DNA of 64,000 nt, from the NCBI GenBank assembly GCA_001829005.1, contig MIAG01000002.1, positions 378,837 to 442,836 of the forward strand. The letters run 5' to 3'. The translations under genes and the position numbers were made by a program. This document shows, piece by piece, positions 24,809 to 33,962 of the stretch. The notes under the pieces are model-generated. The model was not told the DNA's origin, searched no databases, and worked only from the letters and a program-made list of their open reading frames with translations. The first letter of the stretch is position 1, and each line of letters opens with the position of its first letter. This stretch comes from Sphingobacteriia bacterium RIFOXYC2_FULL_35_18 (lineage in GTDB: Bacteria; Bacteroidota; Bacteroidia; Chitinophagales; Chitinophagaceae).

Positions 24809-26159
24809 CAGTAAAATGTCTTAATACTGGTTGTTCAGATGTGATGACCAACCCCTTTAAAGCATCTCGCTTTTTATACACTTCAATTATTACTTCAGCA
24901 ACATAATCAATATGACTTTGTGTATAAACACGTCTAGGAATTGCTAGTCGTACTAATTCCATTTGTGCTGGAATTAATTGATTCATAGAATCGTATTTAC
25001 CAAACATTAAAGAGCCTATTTCAACAGCCCTTATGCCTCCTTCAATAAACAACGCGGTCACTAATACTTGTCCTGGGAATTGTTCAATAGGAATATGAGA
25101 AAGAAACTGTTTAGCATCTAAATAAACAGCGTGACCACCTGCAGGTTGCATTACAGGAATATTCTCTTTGATTAGTTTGTTGGTCAAATACTCAATACTA
25201 TTAATCCTATATTTCAAATAATCTTCTTGTAGCACTTCTTTTAAACCAATTGCAATCGCTTCTAAATCACGGCCAGACAATCCTCCATATGTTGTAAAAC
25301 CTTCGGTTAAAATCAATAAATTTTTACACTTATTAGATAAGTCCTCGTTATGTAATGCTAGAAATCCACCCATATTAGCAAAAGCATCCTTCTTTGCACT
25401 CATAGTACAACCATCTGCATAAGAAAACATTTCTTTCGCAATTTGCTCAACAGAACTATCAGCATATTTTTTTTCACGTAACTTAATGAAATAACAGTTT
25501 TCAGCGAAACGACAAGCATCCAGGAAAAAAGAGATTCCATTCAATTTGCAAATATTTTTTACATCAATTATATTTTGCATGCTAACAGGTTGACCTCCAC
25601 CAGAATTGTTCGTTACTGTTAAGATGCAAATTGCAATATTATCTGCCCCATTTTTATCAATCAAACTTTTAAAAGCTTCAATATCTAAATTACCTTTAAA
25701 GTCGGATGGAACATTTGGCAATTTCCCTTCAGGACAAAGTAAATCTACCCCAATAGCACCTGATGCTTCAACATTAGCCCTCGTTGTGTCAAACAATGTA
25801 TTACTTACTACCATTTTTCCTTTTGCGCCCAAAACACTAAAAAGTATTTTTTCTGCAGCCCGTCCTTGGTGGGTTGGAATAATAAAAGGCATATTTGTCA
25901 AATCCTTTACCGTATTTTCAAAACGAAAAAAGCTTGGACTGCCAGCATAAGATTCATCTCCAATCATCATACCTGCCCATTGACTACTACTCATAGCACT
26001 AGTTCCACTATCTGTTAACAAGTCAATTAATACTTTTTCTGCAGGAATTAAAAATGGATTATAAAATGCATCTTTAATAATTTGTACGCGCTCTTCAACG
26101 GTAGTAATAAATATTGGTTCAACCGATTTAATTTTAAACGGTTCAATAATCGTTTTCAT
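24786..26159 (-). CDS. Tryptophanase / tyrosine phenol-lyase family beta-eliminase
   Basis: A 457-residue PLP enzyme that by family splits tryptophan to indole, pyruvate and ammonia (or tyrosine to phenol). The PLP lysine sits in TMSAKKDAFANMGG; IPTHQGRAAE is the phosphate-binding block; FFLDACRFAEN supplies the Asp and Arg of the cofactor site; GGHAVYLDAKQF is a conserved C-terminal motif. I cannot separate TnaA from Tpl from motifs alone; TnaA is the likelier for Bacteroidota. It converges on the NO block and ends within the shared hairpin. No indole or tryptophan permease lies beside it. Confidence 0.88.
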   Translation of the reverse strand: MKTIIEPFKIKSVEPIFITTVEERVQIIKDAFYNPFLIPAEKVLIDLLTDSGTSAMSSSQWAGMMIGDESYAGSPSFFRFENTVKDLTNMPFIIPTHQGRAAEKILFSVLGAKGKMVVSNTLFDTTRANVEASGAIGVDLLCPEGKLPNVPSDFKGNLDIEAFKSLIDKNGADNIAICILTVTNNSGGGQPVSMQNIIDVKNICKLNGISFFLDACRFAENCYFIKLREKKYADSSVEQIAKEMFSYADGCTMSAKKDAFANMGGFLALHNEDLSNKCKNLLILTEGFTTYGGLSGRDLEAIAIGLKEVLQEDYLKYRINSIEYLTNKLIKENIPVMQPAGGHAVYLDAKQFLSHIPIEQFPGQVLVTALFIEGGIRAVEIGSLMFGKYDSMNQLIPAQMELVRLAIPRRVYTQSHIDYVAEVIIEVYKKRDALKGLVITSEQPVLRHFTAKLAPVS

Positions 26160-26263
26160 TTATAGATATGTTAATCTGTTAAAAAATAAATAGTCCTAAA
26201 TAAATATACCCTATCAAGAGGGCCTAGCTATAATATTTTTCCAGATTTTCATACATATAAAAT

Positions 26264-28516
26264 TTACACTTTCCCCAACTCCTTCAAATAAGGCTGATTG
26301 TACAAACGTTTACCCGTTGCTTTATACAAGGCATTTGCTACTGCGGCAAACACAGGTGGGAAAGGAGGTTCACCTAATCCAGTTGGATCAATATTATTCT
26401 GCACAAAATGCACATCAATTTTCTTAGGCGCTTCTCTATGACGAATGATTCTATAATTATTTAAATTCTTTTGAACGGTCGCGCCCTTCTCTAAAATAAG
26501 CTCTCCATATAAAGCATTTCCAATTCCATCAACCACAGCACCTTCTACCATATTCTTTGCTCCTTCAGGATTCACAACAAAACCACAATCCATGGCTGTA
26601 ACTACTTTTTCTACATAAGGCTGTCCATTCTTCATTGTTACATCTACCACATGAGCGGCATAAGATGCATGACAAAAATAAGCCGATACCCCACGCTTCG
26701 CATTTTTACTAGCAGTGCTTCCCCAGTTAGATTTTTCCTTCAACAATTCCAATACAGCAATAAATCGATCTGCATTGTAATCATTATTTTTGCCAACAGG
26801 ATTTGCTTTTGCTTTCTTCAACATTTCAATACGAAAATCCAAAGGATCTTTCCCAACTGTTTCCGCTAATTCATCTAAAAATGATTGTTCTGCACTTGCA
26901 TTGAAATTAGAACGAGGTGCTCTGTAAGCGCCAATCGTAATATTCGAAGGCATATCCCAACTCTCCGCTAAATAATTGTCAAATACGCCTGCAGGAAAAC
27001 GATTTTCATGCAATGGACTTTCTGGTATTCCACCTCCTATTACATGAATAGCAGTTACATTATTGTCTTTATCAATAGCTGCTTTATAGGTCATGATATA
27101 AGTAGGTCTATAAATACCATTGGTTAAATCATCCTCTCTAGTATATATTAATTTAACCGGGGCTTTTACTCTCTTAGAAATATGTCCGGCTTCTACAATA
27201 TAATGTCCATAAGCCCTGCGGCCGAAACCACCACCCATTCTGGCCAACTTCATTTCAATTTGCTCTGGCTTAATATCTAAATTGGAAACAATATTTTGTT
27301 TCATCATTTCAGGTATTTGAATAGGTGCTACAAAAAAAGCTTTTTCATCGGTAATATGCGCCACACAGCTAATGGGCTCCATTGGATTATGCGCTAAAAA
27401 TGGAGCAGTATAGGTTCTTTCTAAAACTTTTGTTGCATTTTTAAACGCCGTTTCAGGATCTCCATCTTTTCTAGCTACACGAGTAGGCTTTTTTTGCATT
27501 TCATGCATTAAGCGCAAATGGTTTTCAGTGCTCTCTAACCCTGCAGGAATAATTTCTTCTCTTTTGCCGCCTCTTGCCATCACCATTTCCTTGGTATCTT
27601 GAATAGGCTCCCATTGAGCTACCACTTTCTTTCGCGCGTTCATGACTTCCCAAGTAGAATTACCCACAACGGCAATCAATTTATTAAAAGCACGTGTATC
27701 AAAACCTGCTTTAGCATAACCATCTTTATACACCTGAAAATCAAAAACAGCTTTTATACCAGGCATCTTCAATGCTTCTGTTGCATCAAAAGATTTTAGC
27801 TGCATGCCAAATGCAGGAGGATGTATGACCATGGCAATTAACATCCCTTCCATTTTATAATCTAAGGTGAAAAGGGATTCACCACCCACAATTTCCTTAC
27901 CCACTTTATTTTTCTGCGGAGTCCCCAATAATGTAAAATCAGCGTTCTTTTTCAACTCTACTTTCTCAGGCTTGGGCAATTTTGATGCTGCAGTTGCTAA
28001 AGCACCATAGTTCGCAGACTTATTCGATGCTTTATGCATCACTACTCCTTTAAAAACAGTTAGCTCAGACATTGGCACTCCCCATTCGTTGGATGCAGCT
28101 TGCATCAATAGAAGTCTGGCCGTTGCACCAGCTGTTCTTAATGGCTTCCAAGCCATGGCCATAGCCCTGCTACCCCCTGTAAATTGGCTCTTAAATCGAG
28201 GGGTGTCATAATCCCCCATTTCTACAATTACTTTACTCCAATCTGCTTCTAATTCTTCATTCACCATCATGGGCAATGAAGTCATCACATTGGTTCCAAA
28301 CTCTGGATTCGGATTAAATATTTTTACTTGGTTATCGGGAGTGATTTTAATAAATCCAGTAAGCTCCACCCAATCCATTTTATCAGTAGCTGCGGCTATT
28401 GCTTCATTAGGAATTAAATTAGCAAACCAACTAAATCCAATCATCATTCCACCTCCAGTTAAAGAAGTAACTTTTAGGAATGAACGTCTGCTTTGATTAT
28501 TATTTGCGTTTTTCAT
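26264..28516 (-). CDS. Molybdopterin-binding hydroxylase large subunit (IorB-like, Tat-exported)
   Basis: A 750-residue large subunit of the xanthine-oxidase family, isoquinoline 1-oxidoreductase beta type. The N-terminus carries a twin-arginine signal (QSRRSFLKV, then a hydrophobic stretch). MARMGGGFGRRAYGHY is the molybdenum-cofactor binding block, GAYRAPRSNFNA a substrate-channel motif, and GLGEPPFPPVFAAVANAL, at the end, holds the catalytic Glu (GLGE). It would hydroxylate an aldehyde or N-heterocycle in the periplasm. It forms a pair with the [2Fe-2S] subunit eleven bases upstream; no FAD subunit is present, as usual for IorAB. Confidence 0.88.
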   Translation of the reverse strand: MKNANNNQSRRSFLKVTSLTGGGMMIGFSWFANLIPNEAIAAATDKMDWVELTGFIKITPDNQVKIFNPNPEFGTNVMTSLPMMVNEELEADWSKVIVEMGDYDTPRFKSQFTGGSRAMAMAWKPLRTAGATARLLLMQAASNEWGVPMSELTVFKGVVMHKASNKSANYGALATAASKLPKPEKVELKKNADFTLLGTPQKNKVGKEIVGGESLFTLDYKMEGMLIAMVIHPPAFGMQLKSFDATEALKMPGIKAVFDFQVYKDGYAKAGFDTRAFNKLIAVVGNSTWEVMNARKKVVAQWEPIQDTKEMVMARGGKREEIIPAGLESTENHLRLMHEMQKKPTRVARKDGDPETAFKNATKVLERTYTAPFLAHNPMEPISCVAHITDEKAFFVAPIQIPEMMKQNIVSNLDIKPEQIEMKLARMGGGFGRRAYGHYIVEAGHISKRVKAPVKLIYTREDDLTNGIYRPTYIMTYKAAIDKDNNVTAIHVIGGGIPESPLHENRFPAGVFDNYLAESWDMPSNITIGAYRAPRSNFNASAEQSFLDELAETVGKDPLDFRIEMLKKAKANPVGKNNDYNADRFIAVLELLKEKSNWGSTASKNAKRGVSAYFCHASYAAHVVDVTMKNGQPYVEKVVTAMDCGFVVNPEGAKNMVEGAVVDGIGNALYGELILEKGATVQKNLNNYRIIRHREAPKKIDVHFVQNNIDPTGLGEPPFPPVFAAVANALYKATGKRLYNQPYLKELGKV

Positions 28517-28526
28517 TTGCTAAAAA

Positions 28527-28997
28527 TTATTTTTTAGATGATTTAGCTGCTTGTTGAATAGCTGCTTTGATTCTTAAATAAGTTCCACACCTGCAAATAT
28601 TACCTGTCATGGCAGATTCTATTTCAGCTTCTGTGGGATTGGGATTGCTTTTTAACAAAGCCACTGCAGACATGATTTGGCCCGTTTGACAATAACCACA
28701 TTGAGCCACATCTAGTTCTAGCCAGGCTTTTTGCACTGGATGCATTTCTTTTTCTGTACCCACAATTCCTTCAATGGTAGTAACTGCTTGTGTACCAACA
28801 GCCGATACAGGCAATTGACAAGAGCGCATTGCTCTGCCATTTAAATGCACGGTGCAAGCTCCGCAGGCGCCAACTCCACATCCAAATTTGGTGCCGACTA
28901 AATTTAAGTGATCTCTTAAAACCCAAAGCAAAGGAGTAGATGGATCTGCCTCTACTTGCAAAGGTTTACCATTTACTTTTAGTTGAAATTTTGCCAT
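28527..28997 (-). CDS. [2Fe-2S] subunit of the molybdenum hydroxylase (IorA-like)
   Basis: A 156-residue iron-sulfur subunit. The N-terminal plant-type cluster is held by CGVGACGACTVHLNGRAMRSC; the C-terminal helical cluster by CGYCQTGQ and NICRCGTY. Electrons go from molybdenum through both clusters to an external acceptor, normally a cytochrome. The length is standard. Encoded eleven bases before the large subunit and 51 bases after the FAD/Fe-S dehydrogenase gene. It has no Tat signal, so it would be exported with its partner. Confidence 0.93.
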   Translation of the reverse strand: MAKFQLKVNGKPLQVEADPSTPLLWVLRDHLNLVGTKFGCGVGACGACTVHLNGRAMRSCQLPVSAVGTQAVTTIEGIVGTEKEMHPVQKAWLELDVAQCGYCQTGQIMSAVALLKSNPNPTEAEIESAMTGNICRCGTYLRIKAAIQQAAKSSKK

Positions 28998-29048
28998 AAA
29001 AGCGATATTTAATAATGTGGTTGTTTCTAGTATTAAATTTACTACAAT

Positions 29049-31961
29049 TTACACCAACGCTTCATACAATATCTCCACAGGATGTAGTGCATTCACTTGA
29101 GTACCATCTTTTATTTGATGCCTACAAGATGTACCCGCAGCAGCAATAATAGTATCGTTAGCTTTATTACGCACAGCGGGGAACAAGACCAACTCTCCTA
29201 CCTTCTGCGAAACATCGTAATGTTCTTTTTCATACCCGAATGATCCAGCCATTCCACAACAACCCGATGGAATTATTTCAACGGTATAATTCTTTGGTAA
29301 TGATAAAATTTCTTTACTGAAGTTCTGTGAGGACAACACTTTCTGGTAACAATGTCCATGAATAGCAATATGTTTTACCTCTTGAGTAAATGCTTTAGCA
29401 TGAATATTCCCCGAATTTATTTCACGGGTAATAAATTCTTCAATAGTAAAACTATGCTGGGCAAGGTGGATGGCAGCTGCCTTATTTTCAGGGGTCGCTA
29501 AATCTTTGTATTCATCCCGAAGGGTAAGCAAGGCCGATGGCTCAATACCCACAATAGGCATATCAGCAGAAACCAATGGTGACAATAATTGAATATTTTG
29601 ATTGGCAATTGAAGCTGCTTTACGCAATAATCCTTTTGACAAATAGGATCTTCCACTTTCTAAATGTTCAGGAATAATTACTTGATAGCCCAAACGTTCT
29701 AATAATAAAATTGCTTTTTGTCCAACTGAACTATCTAAGAAATTGGTAAACTCATCACAGAAAAAATTGACTTTCTTTTGATTCTCCACCGAACGATTTC
29801 GATGCCATTTTTTCAATTGAAATTTACCCAATAAAGGCATAGAACGATCCGGATGAAATCCCACCAAGCTATTAGCTATTTTACGCAAAAAAGTCGTTCC
29901 AAAAACAAAATTATAAATAGGTCTAAACAGCGTAGCAAGTTTCATTTGAGCAGCAAAATTTCCGACCAACTTAGATCGAAACGGCGTTCCATTCGCATCA
30001 TAATATTGTTGCAAAAATTCTGCTTTCATTTTCGTGATATCAACGCTAGAAGGACATTCAATTTTACATCCCTTACAACTCAAACACAAATCCATTGCCT
30101 CCTTAATCTCAGCATGATTATAGGGTGTTGCATCATTGGGATCACTCAAGAATTGTCTCAACACATTGGCCCTTGCACGAGTGGTGTTTTTTTCACTTCG
30201 GGTGGCCATAAAACTTGGGCACATCAATCCCCCACTAATTTCAGACTTTCTACAATCACCAGAACCTGAACATTTTTCTGCCAATCTTAAAATACCTTCA
30301 TCCGCGGAGAAATCAAACAAAGTCTTTCCCAAGTTGATGGGTTGATTTTGTTTCATTCTAAAATGAGTATCCATTGCAGGGGTATTGGTGATTTTGCCTG
30401 CGTTAAAAATTCCCTTTGGATCAAATAAGTGCTTCACCTGTTTAAACAAGTCATACACTTCATTGCCCACCATCGAAGGAATAAACTCTCCTCTTAATCT
30501 TCCGTCTCCATGTTCGCCTGATAATGAACCATTGTACTTTTTAACTAAAGCTGCTGTATCGCTAAGAATTGCCCTAAACTGCTTGACCCCTTCATTTGAT
30601 TTTAAATTAATAATGGGTTCTACATGTAATTCACCCGCACCTGCATGTGCGTAATAAGAAGCTATAACTCCATGACCCGCCAACAAGGCTTGTAGTTCTT
30701 CAATATACATTGGGAGGTCATTGGTAGATACAGCGCAATCTTCAATTAAATTGACCGGCTGTGCATCGCCTTTTAAATTCCGTAATAAACCTAATCCTGC
30801 TTTTCTAATATCCCATGCATACTTAGTATCTGTATTATATAAAATAGGATAAGCATATCCCAGCGATGCTGCTTGTAATGCTTCAATAGTTGCTTTCATT
30901 TTAGCGTCTAAAGCTTGACGGCTATCATCCATGAATTCTACCATTAATAATGCCGCAGGATCTCCTTCAATAAAGAATCGATTCTTATGGTATTCAGGAT
31001 GACCAATGGTAAAATCCATAATCATTTTATCTACCAACTCAGAAGCCATCGGGCCCTGCTTTAGAACTTCAATATTCGCATACAACGATTCAACCAATGA
31101 AGAGCAATGCACAATTACCATTCCCACTTCTTTAGGCGGCAATGGCAAAAGATTCAATTTTAATTCTGTAATAAAAGCCAAAGTGCCTTCTGATCCTGCT
31201 AAGAGTTTGCATAAATTAAATTGACTGCCGGCTGAGTTAAATGGTTGCAAATCAAGCAAAGTATCCAATGCATATCCCGTATTTCTTCGAACCACTTCTT
31301 TCGCTGGAAACTGATCCTGAATTAATTGTTGACGCTCCTTGCTATTCAACATTTCAAATAAGCCATTATAGATGCTTCCTTCTAAACCTTTCAATGAAGC
31401 AATCTCCGCTTGATCTCTTTCTTTTAAAACAGCAGTTGACCCATCACTTAATATAACTGTTGCTTCTAATAAATGATCCCTTGCTGATCCCCAAACAATA
31501 CTATGTAAACCACAAGAATTATTGCCAACCATTCCGCCAATCATGGCTCTATTGGCTGTTGAGGTTTCAGGACCATACATCAGCCCAAATCCCTTTAGAT
31601 AATGATTTAAATCGTCTCTAATTACACCAGGCTGCACCCTACACCAGCGTTCTTCTATATTCACTTCAATCATTTGATTAAAGTGTTTGGAAATATCTAC
31701 TACTATTCCATTACCTACCACTTGCCCCGCTAAAGATGTGCCTGCTGCTCTCGGAATAATGGTGATTGAATGAATATTTGCAAAACCAATGATGGCTTTT
31801 ATATCCTCATTATTTTGAGGTATGGCTACGGCCAATGGCTTCTCTTGATATACAGATGCATCAGTTGAATATGCCATTAACTGCATTTGGTGTTCAGCAG
31901 TTAAATCAAAATACAGTTCCCCTTTTAAAATTGTAGAAAGTTGTTGCAGCAGTTGTTCCAT
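29049..31961 (-). CDS. FAD-linked oxidase fused to Fe-S reductase domain (YdiJ/D-lactate dehydrogenase-like)
   Basis: A 970-residue fusion. Residues about 1-540 are a GlcD-type FAD oxidase (IIPRAAGTSLAGQVVGNGIVVD is the FAD-binding loop; GELHVEPIINLK and SGEHGDGRLRGEF the catalytic region). Then two ferredoxin-type sites (CSGSGDCRKSE...CPS and CLSCKGCKIECPSSVDI), then CCG domains (HGHCYQK and SGCCGMAGSFGYE). Relatives oxidise D-lactate, glycolate or D-2-hydroxyglutarate and feed quinones. The ATG at 31961 overlaps the TonB-receptor stop by one base (TGATG); an in-frame TTG lies one codon before. The substrate is not determinable. Confidence 0.88.
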   Translation of the reverse strand: MEQLLQQLSTILKGELYFDLTAEHQMQLMAYSTDASVYQEKPLAVAIPQNNEDIKAIIGFANIHSITIIPRAAGTSLAGQVVGNGIVVDISKHFNQMIEVNIEERWCRVQPGVIRDDLNHYLKGFGLMYGPETSTANRAMIGGMVGNNSCGLHSIVWGSARDHLLEATVILSDGSTAVLKERDQAEIASLKGLEGSIYNGLFEMLNSKERQQLIQDQFPAKEVVRRNTGYALDTLLDLQPFNSAGSQFNLCKLLAGSEGTLAFITELKLNLLPLPPKEVGMVIVHCSSLVESLYANIEVLKQGPMASELVDKMIMDFTIGHPEYHKNRFFIEGDPAALLMVEFMDDSRQALDAKMKATIEALQAASLGYAYPILYNTDTKYAWDIRKAGLGLLRNLKGDAQPVNLIEDCAVSTNDLPMYIEELQALLAGHGVIASYYAHAGAGELHVEPIINLKSNEGVKQFRAILSDTAALVKKYNGSLSGEHGDGRLRGEFIPSMVGNEVYDLFKQVKHLFDPKGIFNAGKITNTPAMDTHFRMKQNQPINLGKTLFDFSADEGILRLAEKCSGSGDCRKSEISGGLMCPSFMATRSEKNTTRARANVLRQFLSDPNDATPYNHAEIKEAMDLCLSCKGCKIECPSSVDITKMKAEFLQQYYDANGTPFRSKLVGNFAAQMKLATLFRPIYNFVFGTTFLRKIANSLVGFHPDRSMPLLGKFQLKKWHRNRSVENQKKVNFFCDEFTNFLDSSVGQKAILLLERLGYQVIIPEHLESGRSYLSKGLLRKAASIANQNIQLLSPLVSADMPIVGIEPSALLTLRDEYKDLATPENKAAAIHLAQHSFTIEEFITREINSGNIHAKAFTQEVKHIAIHGHCYQKVLSSQNFSKEILSLPKNYTVEIIPSGCCGMAGSFGYEKEHYDVSQKVGELVLFPAVRNKANDTIIAAAGTSCRHQIKDGTQVNALHPVEILYEALV

Positions 31962-33958
31962 CAAAAACTAAATTGGGCAGAAATATACAAATTCCTTCCC
32001 ATACCGTTGATTCCACTTCCATGCATTCGATAGTCGGCATTAAAAATATTTGCTATTCCTGTTCTCATTTTTATTCCCCATAAACCAGTAGCTACATGAA
32101 TATTCATAACGCCAAACCCAGGAGTACCACCTATCGGTATTCTATTATCATCTTTATCGCCTTGAGCCAATCGGCTCTGTTTACTTGCATAAATATACTC
32201 CAACGTGTATTGCAATTTAGATGGCTTCCATTCAAGAAAAGTTCTACCATTCATCGGAGGAATTCTGCGCATAGGCTCTCCCCTGCTCGTATTTTGCCCA
32301 AACGAATAGGATCCATTGCTACTTATAAAAAGATTTTTTGCAATGGTGAATTGCAAATCGTACTCAATGCCTTTGATATAAGATTCTTGGTTATTCTCTT
32401 TTATATACACATTGTAACCACCAATCTGTTGCCCCGGAACCTGCACTCTATTGATGATATTGGTTAAATGCATATAATAAAATGCGATGGCAAATTTTAC
32501 CGACTTTGTTTGAACCTTATATCCAATCTCTGTATTATACGACTTCTCTGGTTCTAAGCCATAAGCAGGTACTTCATACCTAAAATCTACCAATCCCAAT
32601 GTGCCCATATCGTCAATATTGGGTGCACGATAGCCCGTGCTGTATGAAGCATAAATCGATTGATTTTTATTGAGCTGATAAAGTAGTGCAGCATTCATAA
32701 CGAATGAAGAAGGCTTTACCAATGCAGTATCTACTTCAATTTGCAAAGCATTGTAACGAACGCCTGCTTCTAGATTAAACTTACCCAAGGCAAGATGATG
32801 CAAACTGTATAAAGAGAGATTTTGCATACGCGCACCGTTGGGATATAAACCGCGCTGATTCAGGATGGTACCACTTGCAATAGCAATCTGCTGTTTGGAA
32901 CTATTTACTTTATCACTATAAAACTCTATACCAGAATTAGCACTCCAATTTTTGTTAATAACAGAAAATACATCTGTTGTTAATCCTATCGTTTTCACTT
33001 GATCTTCTTCTATGAAACGATTGGTATTACCATTTCTAAAATAAGTTCTTTTTTCTTTATTTAATTGTGAGGAAGCAGTGAAAGAAATGGTAGATAGAAT
33101 TGGAGAAGAAAATTTACCCTCCATTTTCAAATAACTTAATTGACGTTCTTGTGGATCAAATTGATAGTAGGCAAAATTTTCCAATGCTACTCGATGATAC
33201 AAGGGAACATTACTTTGTCTCAATTGCTGATGAGCTGCAGTCAGCAACCATTGACTGTTTAATTTCCATTTGAATTTCAGGTCAATAGCATTTTCTTTGT
33301 ACCCACTTGGTTGTTGAATACCTATGGAGTCACCACCAGGCAGGTCGCCAAATTTTCTTGCAGTATACCCAATTTGAAAAGTCATTTTAGCAGAACTATA
33401 CCCGAGTTCTCCTCTACCCGTATATTCAGCATCATTGCTCAACAATCTGCCAATGAAATTGCCAGACCATTTTGGCTTATTAGTAAATGCAAGTGATTTT
33501 GTAAAAACTTGAACAACTCCTCCCATTGCATCCGAACCGTATTGAACTGATCCTGTTCCTCTTGCCACTTCTATTGATTCAACTGAAAACAAATCGATGG
33601 TATTAAAATATTGATTAGGCCCGTAACGGTAAGTGGCATTATTCAAACGAATGCCATCTATCATTAATAAATTTTGATTCCCTGTTAATGAACGAACAAA
33701 TGGAGATCCTCCACCATGATTGGTTTTTTGAACAAATACACCCGCATTCCCTATTAAAGCTTCTGGAGTTGTTCTTGATTGAAATTGATCAATATTTTGC
33801 AATGATAGTTTTGAAACAGAATAAGGGCTTAATAAACTCAGTTGGTTTTTCCTAGTAGCTGTTACACTTACTTCCCTCAAAAGAACTGCAGTATCATTTT
33901 GTGCATACAAAAATCCAGATAAGAGAATCCCCAAGAATACAGCTCCAAGTTTTTTCAT
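31961..33958 (-). CDS. TonB-dependent outer-membrane receptor
   Basis: A 665-residue receptor: signal peptide (ending SGFLYAQ), plug domain with VSVTATRKNQ opening and the blocks GGGSPFVRSLTGNQNLLMIDGIRLN and VEVARGTGSVQYGSDAMGGVV-type TonB/plug motifs, then a 22-strand barrel ending in NLYISAQFSF (terminal Phe). It has no SusC-type carboxypeptidase-regulatory N-domain and no SusD beside it, so it resembles siderophore, cobalamin or metal receptors rather than glycan importers. It is coupled to the FAD/Fe-S dehydrogenase downstream and lies four bases after the beta-propeller phosphoesterase. Confidence 0.92.
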   Translation of the reverse strand: MKKLGAVFLGILLSGFLYAQNDTAVLLREVSVTATRKNQLSLLSPYSVSKLSLQNIDQFQSRTTPEALIGNAGVFVQKTNHGGGSPFVRSLTGNQNLLMIDGIRLNNATYRYGPNQYFNTIDLFSVESIEVARGTGSVQYGSDAMGGVVQVFTKSLAFTNKPKWSGNFIGRLLSNDAEYTGRGELGYSSAKMTFQIGYTARKFGDLPGGDSIGIQQPSGYKENAIDLKFKWKLNSQWLLTAAHQQLRQSNVPLYHRVALENFAYYQFDPQERQLSYLKMEGKFSSPILSTISFTASSQLNKEKRTYFRNGNTNRFIEEDQVKTIGLTTDVFSVINKNWSANSGIEFYSDKVNSSKQQIAIASGTILNQRGLYPNGARMQNLSLYSLHHLALGKFNLEAGVRYNALQIEVDTALVKPSSFVMNAALLYQLNKNQSIYASYSTGYRAPNIDDMGTLGLVDFRYEVPAYGLEPEKSYNTEIGYKVQTKSVKFAIAFYYMHLTNIINRVQVPGQQIGGYNVYIKENNQESYIKGIEYDLQFTIAKNLFISSNGSYSFGQNTSRGEPMRRIPPMNGRTFLEWKPSKLQYTLEYIYASKQSRLAQGDKDDNRIPIGGTPGFGVMNIHVATGLWGIKMRTGIANIFNADYRMHGSGINGMGRNLYISAQFSF

Positions 33959-33962
33959 GTCA

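Noticed and set aside
24780..24810. Copy of the tRNA-Lys 3' end at the right border of the NO block (att site)
   Set aside because: I compared the tRNA 3' words (GGTTCGAGTCCCAG, GGGATCAC) with the sequence around 24.8 kb by eye and found no match.
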